Shown here: positions 48,689 to 56,970 of the stretch, piece after piece
Layout of the letters: every line of letters begins with the position of its first letter
How positions within the stretch are numbered: position 1 is the stretch's first letter
DNA from: CAIOYC01 sp965277345
GTDB taxonomy: Bacteria > Pseudomonadota > Alphaproteobacteria > Caulobacterales > Caulobacteraceae
Assembly: GCA_965277345.1 (NCBI GenBank)
Contig: CBDICI010000003.1
Span: 597,864 to 661,863 of the forward strand
Direction: 5' to 3'
Length of the DNA: 64,000 nucleotides
Notes under the pieces: model-generated
The model's input: the letters and a program-made list of their open reading frames with translations, nothing else
Told to the model about the DNA's origin: nothing
Databases searched by the model: none
Program-made: the position numbers and the translations under genes

Positions 48689-50125
48689 ATGAGCCTGGTC
48701 GAATCACCCTCCGCCGACGCGCCCGGCAACGCGCCGGCCTATTCGGTGTCGGAGCTGGCCTTCGCCCTGAAGCGGACGCTGGAGGACGCCTACGGCTTCG
48801 TGCGGCTGCGCGGCGAGATCTCCAAGGTCACCCGCCACGCCTCCGGCCACGTCTACCTGTCGCTGAAGGACGAGCGCGCCTGTATCGACGGGGTGGTGTG
48901 GAAAGGTTCAGTACGGGGTCTGCAGTGCCAGCCGGAAACGGGGCTGGAGGTGATCGTCACCGGCAAGATCACCACCTATCCCGCCCGATCCTCCTATCAG
49001 ATGGTGATCGAGAGCATGGAGCCGGCCGGCGTCGGCGCCCTTTTGGCCCAGCTCGAACGGCTGAAGGGCCGGATGCAGGCGGAGGGCCTGTTCGAGGCAG
49101 GCCGCAAGACCGCCCTGCCCGCGTCCCCCGCCGTCATCGGGGTCATCACCAGCCCGACCGGCGCGGTGATCCGCGACATCCTGCATCGCATCCGCGACCG
49201 CTGGCCCTGCCGCGTGATCGTCTGGCCGGTGGTGGTCCAGGGCGCCGACGCCGCCAATCAGGTGGCGGCGGCCGTGCGGGGCTTCAACGCCATCGACGGG
49301 CAGCGGCCGGGCCCCGGCGCCCCGTCCCGGCCCGAGGTCATCATCGTGGCGCGGGGCGGCGGCTCGATCGAGGACCTCTGGCCCTTCAACGACGAGGCCT
49401 TGGCGCGGACGGTGGCGGCGAGCGCCATTCCGGTGATCTCGGCGGTGGGCCACGAGACCGACACCACGCTGATCGACTTCGTGTCCGACCGCCGGGCGCC
49501 GACACCCACGGCGGCGGCGGAGATGGCGACCCCGGTGCTGGCCGACCTGAAGGCGCAGGTGCTGGGGCTGGAGCAGCGCACCGCGCGCTCGGTGCAGCGC
49601 CTGTTCGAACTTCGCCGGGCGCGACTGGACGGCGCCGGGCGCGGCCTGCCCCGGCCCGAGGCGCTGCTCGCCATCGCCAGCCAGCGCTTCGACCTCGCCG
49701 CCGGTCGCTTGACGGCCGGGTTGACGCGCAATGTGGATGCGCATGAGCGACAACTGGTGCGCACATCCTCAAGGCTGAACCCGCAGATGCTGCGCCGCCC
49801 CATCGCGGTGCAGGCGCAGCGGCTGTCGCCGCTCGGCGGGCGGCTGGACGCCGCGGCGCGCCGGCTGGTGGAGCGGCGCGCGGAGCGGCTGGAGCGCGCC
49901 GAGCGGCTGTTGCGCTCGCTGCATCCTGAGGCGCCGCTGGCGCGGGGCTTCGCCCTGGTGCGGCGAGCGGACGGTGCGCTGGTCCGTTCATCGGCCTCGC
50001 TGAAACCCGGCGACGCCCTGCAGCTGAAGTTCGCCGACGGCATGGCGGCGGCCCGGGTCGATGGCCCGGCCGATAAGCCGGTTGTGCGGAAACAGGCGCC
50101 CCCGGAACAGGGAAATCTTTTCTGA
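48689..50125 (+). CDS. xseA: Exodeoxyribonuclease VII large subunit
   Basis: A 478-residue subunit of the ATP-independent single-strand exonuclease. The OB domain ('YGFVRLRGEISKVTRHASGHVYLSLKDERACIDGVVWKG') is at the N-terminus. The catalytic part has 'VIGVITSPTGAVIRDILHRI', 'VIIVARGGGSIEDLWPFNDEALAR' and 'PVISAVGHETDTTLIDFVSDRRAPTPTAAAEM'. A long helical region and the 'HPEAPLARGFALVRRADG' C-terminal fold complete it. The small subunit xseB is not in this window. Confidence 0.96.
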   Translation: MSLVESPSADAPGNAPAYSVSELAFALKRTLEDAYGFVRLRGEISKVTRHASGHVYLSLKDERACIDGVVWKGSVRGLQCQPETGLEVIVTGKITTYPARSSYQMVIESMEPAGVGALLAQLERLKGRMQAEGLFEAGRKTALPASPAVIGVITSPTGAVIRDILHRIRDRWPCRVIVWPVVVQGADAANQVAAAVRGFNAIDGQRPGPGAPSRPEVIIVARGGGSIEDLWPFNDEALARTVAASAIPVISAVGHETDTTLIDFVSDRRAPTPTAAAEMATPVLADLKAQVLGLEQRTARSVQRLFELRRARLDGAGRGLPRPEALLAIASQRFDLAAGRLTAGLTRNVDAHERQLVRTSSRLNPQMLRRPIAVQAQRLSPLGGRLDAAARRLVERRAERLERAERLLRSLHPEAPLARGFALVRRADGALVRSSASLKPGDALQLKFADGMAAARVDGPADKPVVRKQAPPEQGNLF

Positions 50126-50167
50126 TCCGCGGTTTGCGCGCTGCGCGACACGCATTACAATCGGTTC

Positions 50168-50386
50168 ATGAACGCGTTCGACCGCAATCTCGATGGCCAG
50201 GCGAGTCTCCACTATGGAGACGGCGAGTACGTGGTGCTGAAACCGGGCAAATACGTGCTCTGCGCCCTGTCCGGACGCCGCGTGCCGTTGGAGACGCTGC
50301 GCTACTGGAACGCCGAACTTCAGGAGGGCTATGCGGGGCCCGAGGAGGCCTTGGCGCGATGGAAACAGTTGCAGGGCGTCGCTTGA
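50168..50386 (+). CDS. DUF2093 domain-containing protein
   Basis: A 72-residue protein of a small alphaproteobacterial family: 'ASLHYGDGEYVVLKPGKYVLCALSGRRVPLETLRYWNAELQEGY'. Function unknown. It follows xseA after 42 bases and its last nine codons overlap the start of the M23 peptidase gene, so the three genes are probably one operon. Confidence 0.9.
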   Translation: MNAFDRNLDGQASLHYGDGEYVVLKPGKYVLCALSGRRVPLETLRYWNAELQEGYAGPEEALARWKQLQGVA

Positions 50387-51234
50387 TCGACCGGCGCCGG
50401 GCCATGGCCGCCATGGGCGCCCTCGCCGCGGCGGGGTTCGCCACGGGCCCGCGCGCCCAGCCGCCGGCCGGCGTGTCGGCGCGGCTGACGCAGGGCGGCT
50501 TCGTATTCGGCCTCACCAGACCGCGCGCGCCGATCTCCATCGACGGCAAGGCGGAGGCCATCGCCTCGGCCCGCGGCGTCTACGTGGTCGGCTTCGATCG
50601 CGACGCCCCGGCGCGCGTCGCTTTCGGCCCCTATGTGGACGGCCGTTGGCGGGAAGAGACGGTGGCCATCGCCCCGGTGGCCTACGACGTGCAGCATGTG
50701 GACGGCCTGCCGCCGGAGACGGTGACGCCCACCGATCCCGGCATCATCGCCCGCATCGGTGCGGAGCGGGAAAAGAAGGCCAGGGCCGCCGCCTCACGCG
50801 ACGATACGGACGCGTTCAAGGACGGCTTCATCCTGCCGCTCGACCATCCGATCCGCACGTCGCCCTTCGGCGTGCAGCGGGTGCTGAACGGCGAGCCCAA
50901 GCAGCCCCATTATGGCGTCGATCTCGCCGCGCCCGCCGGCACGCCGATCCATGCGCCCGCGGCGGGCCTCGTCGTGCTGGCCGAGCCGGACATGTTTCTC
51001 GAAGGCGGCCTGACCATGATCGACCACGGTCAGGGGCTGATCAGCTACTACCTGCACCAGTCGCGCCAGCACGTCGCCGCCGGGCAGCGGGTAGAGCGCG
51101 CGCAGTTGATCGGCGAGGTCGGGATGAAGGGCCGCGCCACGGGCAATCACCTGTGCTGGCGCATGACCTGGCGCGGGCGCCACATGGACCCGAGCCTGAT
51201 GATCGGCGCGTCGGCGCCGTCGCGGGCGGCCTGA
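50359..51234 (+). CDS. M23-family peptidase-like exported protein, Cys in place of a zinc His
   Basis: A 291-residue protein. An N-terminal segment with 'RRRAMAAMGALAAAGFATG' is a Tat-like or Sec signal. The LytM domain has His184 and Asp188 in 'HYGVDLAAPAGTPIHAP', and 'GLISYYLHQSRQHVAAGQ'. The usual HxH is 'NHLCWRMTWRGRHMDPSL', with His264 and Cys266; the Cys might still bind zinc. M23 proteins cut peptidoglycan cross-bridges or act as amidase activators. ATG 50359 overlaps the DUF2093 gene by 28 bases. Confidence 0.87.
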   Translation: METVAGRRLIDRRRAMAAMGALAAAGFATGPRAQPPAGVSARLTQGGFVFGLTRPRAPISIDGKAEAIASARGVYVVGFDRDAPARVAFGPYVDGRWREETVAIAPVAYDVQHVDGLPPETVTPTDPGIIARIGAEREKKARAAASRDDTDAFKDGFILPLDHPIRTSPFGVQRVLNGEPKQPHYGVDLAAPAGTPIHAPAAGLVVLAEPDMFLEGGLTMIDHGQGLISYYLHQSRQHVAAGQRVERAQLIGEVGMKGRATGNHLCWRMTWRGRHMDPSLMIGASAPSRAA

Positions 51235-51296
51235 GCCTCGGTAATGGATCGGAAGGCCTCCCTTGTTATGATAAAGACGAACGGATAATTGAGCGC

Positions 51297-51845
51297 ATGG
51301 GCGGCCTGGAAAGTCTTCGCGTCCTTCTGGTGGACGACAATCAGCACATGCGGGCGATCGTCATGACGGTTCTCGCCGGCGTCGGCGTACGCAATGTGCG
51401 CGAGACCCGCGACGGCGCCGAGGCGCTGGAGGCGTTGCGCGACTGGCCGGCCGACGTGGCCATCGTCGATTTCCAGATGTTCCCCATCGACGGGGTCGAG
51501 TTCACCCGCATGGTCCGCAACGCGCCGGACAGCAAGAATCCCTACCTGCCCATCGTGATGATGACCGGTCACTCGGAAAAGTCCCGCGTGGTCGATGCGC
51601 GCGACGCCGGCGTAACCGAGTTCATCGCCAAGCCGCTGACGGCCAAGTCGGTGCTGGAGCGGCTGCAGGCGGTGATCTATCGTCCCCGCCCCTTCGTGCG
51701 CACCGCCACCTATTTCGGCCCCGACCGCCGCCGCCGCGACGATCCTTCCTATACCGGCCCCTGGCGGCGCGCCGCCGACGCCGGCAAGGCCCCTGCCGGT
51801 CGCAAGGCCGGCCCCGCCGCCGAGATGCAGTGGGACGAGGCCTGA
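51297..51845 (+). CDS. CheY-like response regulator with basic C-terminal tail
   Basis: A 182-residue single-domain receiver. Phosphoacceptor Asp58 in 'VAIVDFQMFPIDG', acidic pair in 'LLVDDNQHMR', 'IVMMTGHSEKSRV' with the Thr, and Lys in 'EFIAKPLTAKS'. After the receiver a 55-residue tail contains 'RTATYFGPDRRRRDDPSYTGPWRR', a motif I recall from related alphaproteobacterial regulators of unknown output. No histidine kinase is adjacent. Confidence 0.88.
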   Translation: MGGLESLRVLLVDDNQHMRAIVMTVLAGVGVRNVRETRDGAEALEALRDWPADVAIVDFQMFPIDGVEFTRMVRNAPDSKNPYLPIVMMTGHSEKSRVVDARDAGVTEFIAKPLTAKSVLERLQAVIYRPRPFVRTATYFGPDRRRRDDPSYTGPWRRAADAGKAPAGRKAGPAAEMQWDEA

Positions 51846-51998
51846 GGCCGTAGTCCCTCGCCGCCGGCGCCCCGGCGCCACGACGGGCTCCCTACGAGAC
51901 GCCTCATTTCTGAAAATGTGGTATGCACTCGCCGATCGTGCTATATACGGGACGGTGAAAGCGCCGCCGTTCGATGGCGCACGTCCGGGGAGGACCTT

Positions 51999-53072
51999 AT
52001 GACTCGCGCGCTCGCTCTTATTCTGGGAACCGCGCTCTGCGCCGCGCCCCTGGCCGCCCTGACCGCGCACGCCGCGCCCTCGGCCTCCGCCTACAAGGCG
52101 CCGCGTAACGGCTATGGCCAGCCCGACCTCGGCGAATACTGGAGCAACGCCAGCCTGACGCCGGAGACGCGGGCCAACAACGTGCACGCAGCGGTCTTCA
52201 CCCCGGCCGAGGTCGCCAAGGCGGAGGGCGCCGCCGCCCACGAATTCAGCGAGGGCAACAAGGCCACGGACCCGAACGCCCCCGCCCCCACCAAGGGCGG
52301 CGACAAGCCCCCGCCGGGCACCCGCGCCGAGTTCGCCGCCGCCGGCGGCGCGGTGGGCGGCTACAATGTAGGCTGGCTGGATCCCGGCTCGATGATCATG
52401 CGGGTGAACGGCGAGCCGCGCACCTCCATCATCACCACGCCGGAGGGCAAGGCCCCGCCCTATAGGTCGGGGGTGCCGGCGCCGGACTACCGCGCCCTGT
52501 TCCGCGATGTGTACGACAACCCCGAGAACCGTCCGCTGGGCGAGCGCTGCGTCATGGGCTTTGGCCGCAACGCCGGCCCGCCGATGCTGTCGAACGGCTT
52601 CTACAACAACGACTACCAGTTCGTGCAGACCAAGGACGCGGTGGCGATCCAGGTGGAGATGATCCACGACGTACGCGTGGTGCGGCTGAACGCCCCGCAT
52701 CGCACCGACGGCGTGCGGCCGTGGATGGGCGACTCGGTCGGCCACTATGACGGCGACACCCTGGTGGTGGAGACCACCAACCTTCCCGAAGCCCAGGCCT
52801 ATCACGGCGCCTGGAAGGACCTGACGGTGACCGAGCGCTTCACCCGCATGGGGCCGGACCGCCTGCTTTACCAGTTCAGTATCCACGATCCCAGCAAGTG
52901 GGACCGCGACTGGGGCGGCGAATACGAGTTCCACCCCATGCAGGGCATCGTCTACGAGTACGCCTGCCACGAGGGCAACTACGCGCTGCGCAATATCCTG
53001 GCCGGCGCCCGGGCCAAGGAGAAGGAGGGCGCCTCGGCCTCCACCGGCGCCGCCAAGACCGGCAGCAGGTAG
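51999..53072 (+). CDS. Exported protein of unknown function
   Basis: A 357-residue protein starting at ATG 51999 behind GGGGAGGA. A signal peptide ends near 'LTAHA-APSA'. The mature sequence begins 'NGYGQPDLGEYWSNASLTPETR' and later has 'RCVMGFGRNAGPPMLSNGFYNNDYQFVQTKDAVAIQVEMIHDVRVVRL', 'SVGHYDGDTLVVETTNLPE' and 'YEYACHEGNYALRNIL'. These landmarks recur in a family of secreted proteins in Caulobacter- and Sphingomonas-type bacteria. The function is unknown; a beta-rich fold is likely. Confidence 0.82.
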   Translation: MTRALALILGTALCAAPLAALTAHAAPSASAYKAPRNGYGQPDLGEYWSNASLTPETRANNVHAAVFTPAEVAKAEGAAAHEFSEGNKATDPNAPAPTKGGDKPPPGTRAEFAAAGGAVGGYNVGWLDPGSMIMRVNGEPRTSIITTPEGKAPPYRSGVPAPDYRALFRDVYDNPENRPLGERCVMGFGRNAGPPMLSNGFYNNDYQFVQTKDAVAIQVEMIHDVRVVRLNAPHRTDGVRPWMGDSVGHYDGDTLVVETTNLPEAQAYHGAWKDLTVTERFTRMGPDRLLYQFSIHDPSKWDRDWGGEYEFHPMQGIVYEYACHEGNYALRNILAGARAKEKEGASASTGAAKTGSR

Positions 53073-53073
53073 G

Positions 53074-54030
53074 TCAGCCGACCGCGGGGTCTGCGGCGGC
53101 GGCGCCCTCCGAGACGGTCGGGACCCGCAGTCCGTAGTCTTCCTGCGGCCAGCGCTTGTGGACCCAGAACCACTCCGCCGGCCGTTCGCGCACCCGCGCC
53201 TCCACATAGGCGTTGATCGCCTCCACCCCGGCGCGCACGTCGCGCTCGCGCTCCCCGGTGTGCTTGAGACGGATCGGCTCGTCGATCACCACGCGAAAGC
53301 GCGCGCCGGGCAGCCGCTGCACCCACATGGGCTGCATCACCGCGCCGAACTTCAGGGCGACGCGGGTGGAGGCGCCGGCGGTGTGGACGGTGCGGCCGAA
53401 AAAGGGCGCGGCCACCCCGCCGTTGAACTTCTGGTCGTTCAGGAAGGTGACCGAGCAGCCCTGCTTCAGCGTCTCGATCAGATCGCGCGAGCCGTTGCCG
53501 CCCTTGGGCGCGAACAGTTTCACCCCGTAGCGCGCGCGGGTCTCGATGATGCGCCGGTCGATATAGGGATTGTTGGCGGCGCGGTAGGTCACCCGCGCCG
53601 GCACGCCCGCATCGACGATCGCCGCCGCCATCACCTCCCAGTTGGCGAAATGGCCGGAGATCAGGATGGCCGGCCGGCCCGACTTGGCGATGGTGAGGAG
53701 CCGCTCGCGCCCGACCACCTCCACCCGCCCCGAGGAAGGTGTGAGCCGGTGGGTCAGCGGGAACTCGAAGAAGGTGCGGCCGAGGTTCTCCCACTGTTCG
53801 GCCAGTAGGGCGGCGCGCTCGGCGTGCGTCCAATCCGGGAAGGCCAGTTCGATGTTGCGCCTTGCGATCCGGGCCGAGCCGGTGATCGGTCCCAGCCGGC
53901 GGAACAGCCAGCCCCCCGCCGCCGAGACGCGCTCGATCGGGAACAGCCGCACGAGGGCGCCGGCCAGATCGAAGCCGAAGGCCTCCAGCCGCCAGAGCAG
54001 GTCGCGTGAGAAGGGGGGGCGATCAGCCAT
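53074..54030 (-). CDS. LpxL/HtrB-type lysophospholipid (lipid A) acyltransferase
   Basis: A 318-residue membrane-bound acyltransferase. The motif 'ILISGHFANWEVMAAAI' holds the catalytic H-x4-E, followed by 'YRAANNPYIDRRI', 'GVKLFAPKGGNGSRDLIETLKQG', 'FLNDQKFNGGVAAPFFG' and the C-terminal 'RPAEWFWVHKRWP'. It should transfer a secondary acyl chain to Kdo-lipid A. It lies 8 kb from the waaA-lpxK cluster. It is nearly contiguous with the convergent exported-protein gene. Confidence 0.91.
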   Translation of the reverse strand: MADRPPFSRDLLWRLEAFGFDLAGALVRLFPIERVSAAGGWLFRRLGPITGSARIARRNIELAFPDWTHAERAALLAEQWENLGRTFFEFPLTHRLTPSSGRVEVVGRERLLTIAKSGRPAILISGHFANWEVMAAAIVDAGVPARVTYRAANNPYIDRRIIETRARYGVKLFAPKGGNGSRDLIETLKQGCSVTFLNDQKFNGGVAAPFFGRTVHTAGASTRVALKFGAVMQPMWVQRLPGARFRVVIDEPIRLKHTGERERDVRAGVEAINAYVEARVRERPAEWFWVHKRWPQEDYGLRVPTVSEGAAAADPAVG

Positions 54031-54132
54031 GGCGTGAAATACGCACTCCGCGTCCCGGCCGCAACGCGGGGGGCGACCCGGCCCCAGATGCCGGCCGGAC
54101 GTGGCGCCACGGCGACGGTCGGACGGCGAGCG

Positions 54133-54948
54133 TCAGGCGGCGGCGACCAGCTCCATCTCGCTCGACCTTCCGAACAGGCAGGGCGCGCCGGGGACCGGCT
54201 CGAACCCGGCGGGTGCGGGCTCGCCCGCCCCGAGCATCAACCGGCCGCCGACCGCCAGCGCCTTTTCCAGCCGCCCGAGCGTGACGCCGCGGGCGGCGGG
54301 GGCGAAGGCGGACACCACGTTGCGGCACAGGATCAGGTCGTATCCCTCCTCCACCGTGAAGGGATCGATCAGGTTGAGCCGCATCCAGCGCACGCTTTGG
54401 CGCAGCGAGGCCGAGGCGCGCCAGGCGTCCTCCATCTCGTCGAAATGGCGCAGCAGGCGGCGGATCGGCAACCCGCGCTGAACTTCGAAATGGGTGTAGA
54501 CCCCGGCCTTGGCCTTCTCCAGGGCGAAGGTCGAAAGGTCGGTGGCCAGGATCTGCACCGGCGGAAGGGCGCGGTCGTACTCGGCCATCATCATGGCCAG
54601 GGAATAGGCCTCCTGCCCCTGCCCGCAGCCCGCGCTCCACACCCGCAGGCCCTGTGGCTTGCTGGCGATGAGGGACGGCAGCACCAGGGCCCCCAGCCCC
54701 TTGAACGCCAGGCGGTCGCGGAAGAAGGCGGTCTCCTGCACCGTCATGGCTTCCACCGCCGCACGGGCCAGGGCGCCCGACGGCTGCTCCATCACCTGAT
54801 CGACCACCTCCGACACCGAAGCCATGCCCTCGCGGCGGGCCAGGGGCGCCAGGCGCGATTCGACGAAGAAGCCGCGCTCGCCGGTCAGCACCAGGCCGGA
54901 GCGGGCGCGCACCAGGGCGCAGAGGAAGTCGAGGTCCTGCGGGCTCAC
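54133..54948 (-). CDS. cheR: CheR-type protein-glutamate methyltransferase
   Basis: A 271-residue enzyme methylating chemoreceptor glutamates. The helical N domain has 'LVLTGERGFFVESRLAPLARREGM' and 'VEAMTVQETAFFRDRLAF'. The AdoMet domain has 'LRVWSAGCGQGQEAYSLAMMMAEY', 'QILATDLSTFALEKAKAGVYTHFEVQRGLP', 'MRLNLIDPFTVEEGYDLILCRNVVSAF' and 'LEKALAVGGRLMLGAGE'. It begins at GTG 54948 in a GTGA overlap with the cheY gene. No chemoreceptor is in the window. Confidence 0.92.
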   Translation of the reverse strand: MSPQDLDFLCALVRARSGLVLTGERGFFVESRLAPLARREGMASVSEVVDQVMEQPSGALARAAVEAMTVQETAFFRDRLAFKGLGALVLPSLIASKPQGLRVWSAGCGQGQEAYSLAMMMAEYDRALPPVQILATDLSTFALEKAKAGVYTHFEVQRGLPIRRLLRHFDEMEDAWRASASLRQSVRWMRLNLIDPFTVEEGYDLILCRNVVSAFAPAARGVTLGRLEKALAVGGRLMLGAGEPAPAGFEPVPGAPCLFGRSSEMELVAAA

Positions 54949-55310
54949 AGCAGTCCCGCCTCGGAGAACTTGGCCACGACGATCTCGCCGTCGAACGGCT
55001 TCATGATGTATTCGTCGGCGCCGGCGTCCAGCGCCTCGCGGATACGGTCGGCGGTGTTCTCGGCGCTGCAGAACACCACGGCGGGTTCGTCGCCGCCCGG
55101 CTCCCTGCGCAGGCGCTTCAGGAACTCCAGCCCGTCCATCATCGGCATGTGCCAGTCGAGCAGGACGGCGTCGGGCATGGCGCCGCGGCACACGGTCAGG
55201 GCGTCCGCCCCGTCCACCGCTTCGATGATCTCGAACTCGAGGCTTTCGAGGATGCGGCGGGCGACCTTACGCACCACGCGGCTATCGTCGACAACTAAAC
55301 AGGTCTTCAC
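54945..55310 (-). CDS. CheY-like single-domain response regulator
   Basis: A 121-residue receiver. Acidic pair Asp8-Asp9 in 'VVDDSRVVRK', phosphoacceptor Asp52 in 'VLLDWHMPMMDGLEFL', Ser82 and Lys104 in 'YIMKPFDGEIVV'. It lies between chpT and cheR on the same strand, an arrangement I recall from Caulobacter. It probably serves chemotaxis or a ChpT-linked branch. Confidence 0.9.
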   Translation of the reverse strand: MKTCLVVDDSRVVRKVARRILESLEFEIIEAVDGADALTVCRGAMPDAVLLDWHMPMMDGLEFLKRLRREPGGDEPAVVFCSAENTADRIREALDAGADEYIMKPFDGEIVVAKFSEAGLL

Positions 55311-55447
55311 GCTTCGATCCTCGTGGCGTGACGGCGGATTTGAGGGAGCAATCCCCGACCCGGCCAGTGTCGAGGATCGCGGTTAAGGAGCCGTATGGTC
55401 CGCGGCGTTTTGTTGAAGTTTAATGGTCGCAGCCCCCCATCCGACGA

Positions 55448-56110
55448 TCAGGCCGGGCAGCGCACCCGAAGCACGACCCGCCCCTCCTCGGTCACCGCAT
55501 CGACCCGCCCACCGGCGGCCTGGAGCAGGGCGTGGAGATAATAGGCCTGCACCCAGAACCCGCCGAGCCCCTCCGACAGCTTCTCGCCCCGCAAGCCCTG
55601 CTGCGTTTCGGCGCGAAGGCGCGCCCGGGGCGAGATGGATTCCACCGATATCAGGTACTCGCCGCCCGAAAGCCGCGCCTCGACCCTCGCCACACCGCCG
55701 CTCGGCAAGGCGTCGCCGCCGATCTGGCACAGGTTCAGCAAGGCCCGCGCCGCCGGCTTGGTAAACACCTCCGCCTCCACCGCCCAGTCGAGTTGCGCGC
55801 GCATGTGGCCGAATATCCCCTCGGCGAGGTGCTTCAGGTCCTGCGCGCCGAAGGTCTCCGCCAGGGTCGAGGCGCCGAACGCCACCCGCGAGAAGGCCAC
55901 GATGGCCACCAGCTTCTTGGCCGAGGACGAGATCAGGTTCATGGCGTCGGCCCGCATGTCCGCCGCCGAGGGATCCTCCAGCAGGTCCAGCCCGGAGACG
56001 ATGGCCGAGGCCGGGCTGATGAAGTCGTGACACAACCTCCCGGCCAGCTGGGCGGCCAGTTCGGCCGCGCCGACCCGCTCCTGCGGGGAAGGGGGTTCGA
56101 CGCCGAGCAC
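55448..56110 (-). CDS. chpT: Histidine phosphotransferase ChpT
   Basis: A 220-residue dimeric phosphotransferase that, in Caulobacter, passes phosphate from CckA to CtrA and CpdR, controlling the cell cycle. The phospho-accepting His28 is in 'LAGRLCHDFISPASAIVSGLDLLEDPSAADMRADAMNLI'; 'VAFGASTLAETFG' and 'EGLGGFWVQAYYLHALLQAAGGRV' also match ChpT. GTG 56110 is the first conventional start. An in-frame CTG at 56161 with AGGAGG five bases upstream would add 17 residues and may be the real start. Confidence 0.92.
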   Translation of the reverse strand: MLGVEPPSPQERVGAAELAAQLAGRLCHDFISPASAIVSGLDLLEDPSAADMRADAMNLISSSAKKLVAIVAFSRVAFGASTLAETFGAQDLKHLAEGIFGHMRAQLDWAVEAEVFTKPAARALLNLCQIGGDALPSGGVARVEARLSGGEYLISVESISPRARLRAETQQGLRGEKLSEGLGGFWVQAYYLHALLQAAGGRVDAVTEEGRVVLRVRCPA

Positions 56111-56233
56111 CTTGGACCAGTCCGTCAGGGGGCCCGTCGGTTCGGGGTGGGGATCGGTCAGGATGGCCTCCTGGAAACGCGGCGCGGGGGTTCAGGCATG
56201 GCTAATCCCGCCCGCGGCATGTCACAAGGGCGC

Positions 56234-56449
56234 ATGGCGCATGACCACACCATCGATACGTTTCTGGAGCCGGGCGTGCTGGTGATTCATCCCGGCCAGC
56301 CCGACTGGGGTACGGGCCAGGTCCAGTCGGTGGACGGCGCGCGCGTCACCGTGACCTTTCCCGAGGCCGGCAAGCAGGTGATCGACGTCCGGGCGGTCCG
56401 GCTGACCTATGTGGGCGCAGACCCGCGGAACGACGGCCGGGGTGTCTAG
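56234..56449 (+). CDS. DUF3553 domain-containing protein
   Basis: A 71-residue protein: 'FLEPGVLVIHPGQPDWGTGQVQSVDGARVTVTFPEAGKQVIDVRAVRL' fits DUF3553, a small beta-rich, CarD/SH3-like family of alphaproteobacteria. Function unknown; a nucleic-acid or protein-binding role is possible. ATG 56219 is an alternative start. Its stop overlaps the stop of the convergent membrane protein. Confidence 0.88.
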   Translation: MAHDHTIDTFLEPGVLVIHPGQPDWGTGQVQSVDGARVTVTFPEAGKQVIDVRAVRLTYVGADPRNDGRGV

Positions 56450-56688
56450 CGCCCCTGATCGTCGTCGTAACCCCGGCGCGAGGAGTGGAAGGCCAGCGCC
56501 ATCAGGCCGCCGCCGAGCAGGATCGACAGGACGACGCCCAGACCCATGGCGACGTAGCCGTGCAGGCTCATCGGGGCGTTGCCCGCCATCTTCCAGGCGA
56601 CGCCAAAGCCCCACACGGCGAAGGCCAGCATGAGGCCGAGCGCCGCCACCAGCAGCCAAAAACCCGCGCCGAGACGAATCGGTTTCAT
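56446..56688 (-). CDS. Small two-helix membrane protein
   Basis: An 80-residue protein with two transmembrane segments (about 8-30 'FWLLVAALGLMLAFAVWGFG' and 42-66 'LHGYVAMGLGVVLSILLGG') and a basic, then acidic C-terminal tail 'SSRRGYDDDQGR'. Family not certain; similar small proteins occur widely in Caulobacterales. ATG 56688 follows GGAGG. Confidence 0.8.
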   Translation of the reverse strand: MKPIRLGAGFWLLVAALGLMLAFAVWGFGVAWKMAGNAPMSLHGYVAMGLGVVLSILLGGGLMALAFHSSRRGYDDDQGR

Positions 56689-56970
56689 CGCCGCCTCCTC
56701 CACGGCCCTGCGCGGGCCGCTCGCCCCATGTCGGCTCCCGCCGCCCCTTTGGCAATCGTCGAACGTCAAAAGGCGCGGCGGATCGCCGCGAACTGCGGCC
56801 AAGCCCCGGGCATATTCCAATTCTTTCTTGTCCTTAGCGATCGCTGCCGCCATGGTCCGGCCGTGCGGAGGCCGAAACATTCGGGGCGGGCCCGCACCTC
56901 GCCGTCGTCGAGTTAGTCGTTCCAGCGTGCCGGTCGCCCATGGCCGATCACGCGCAATCCACGGGGACCG

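Noticed and set aside
55311..55447. Full CtrA binding box in the chpT/cheY gap
   Set aside because: Only a TTAACC half-site is visible; the paired TTAA-N7-TTAA motif is absent.
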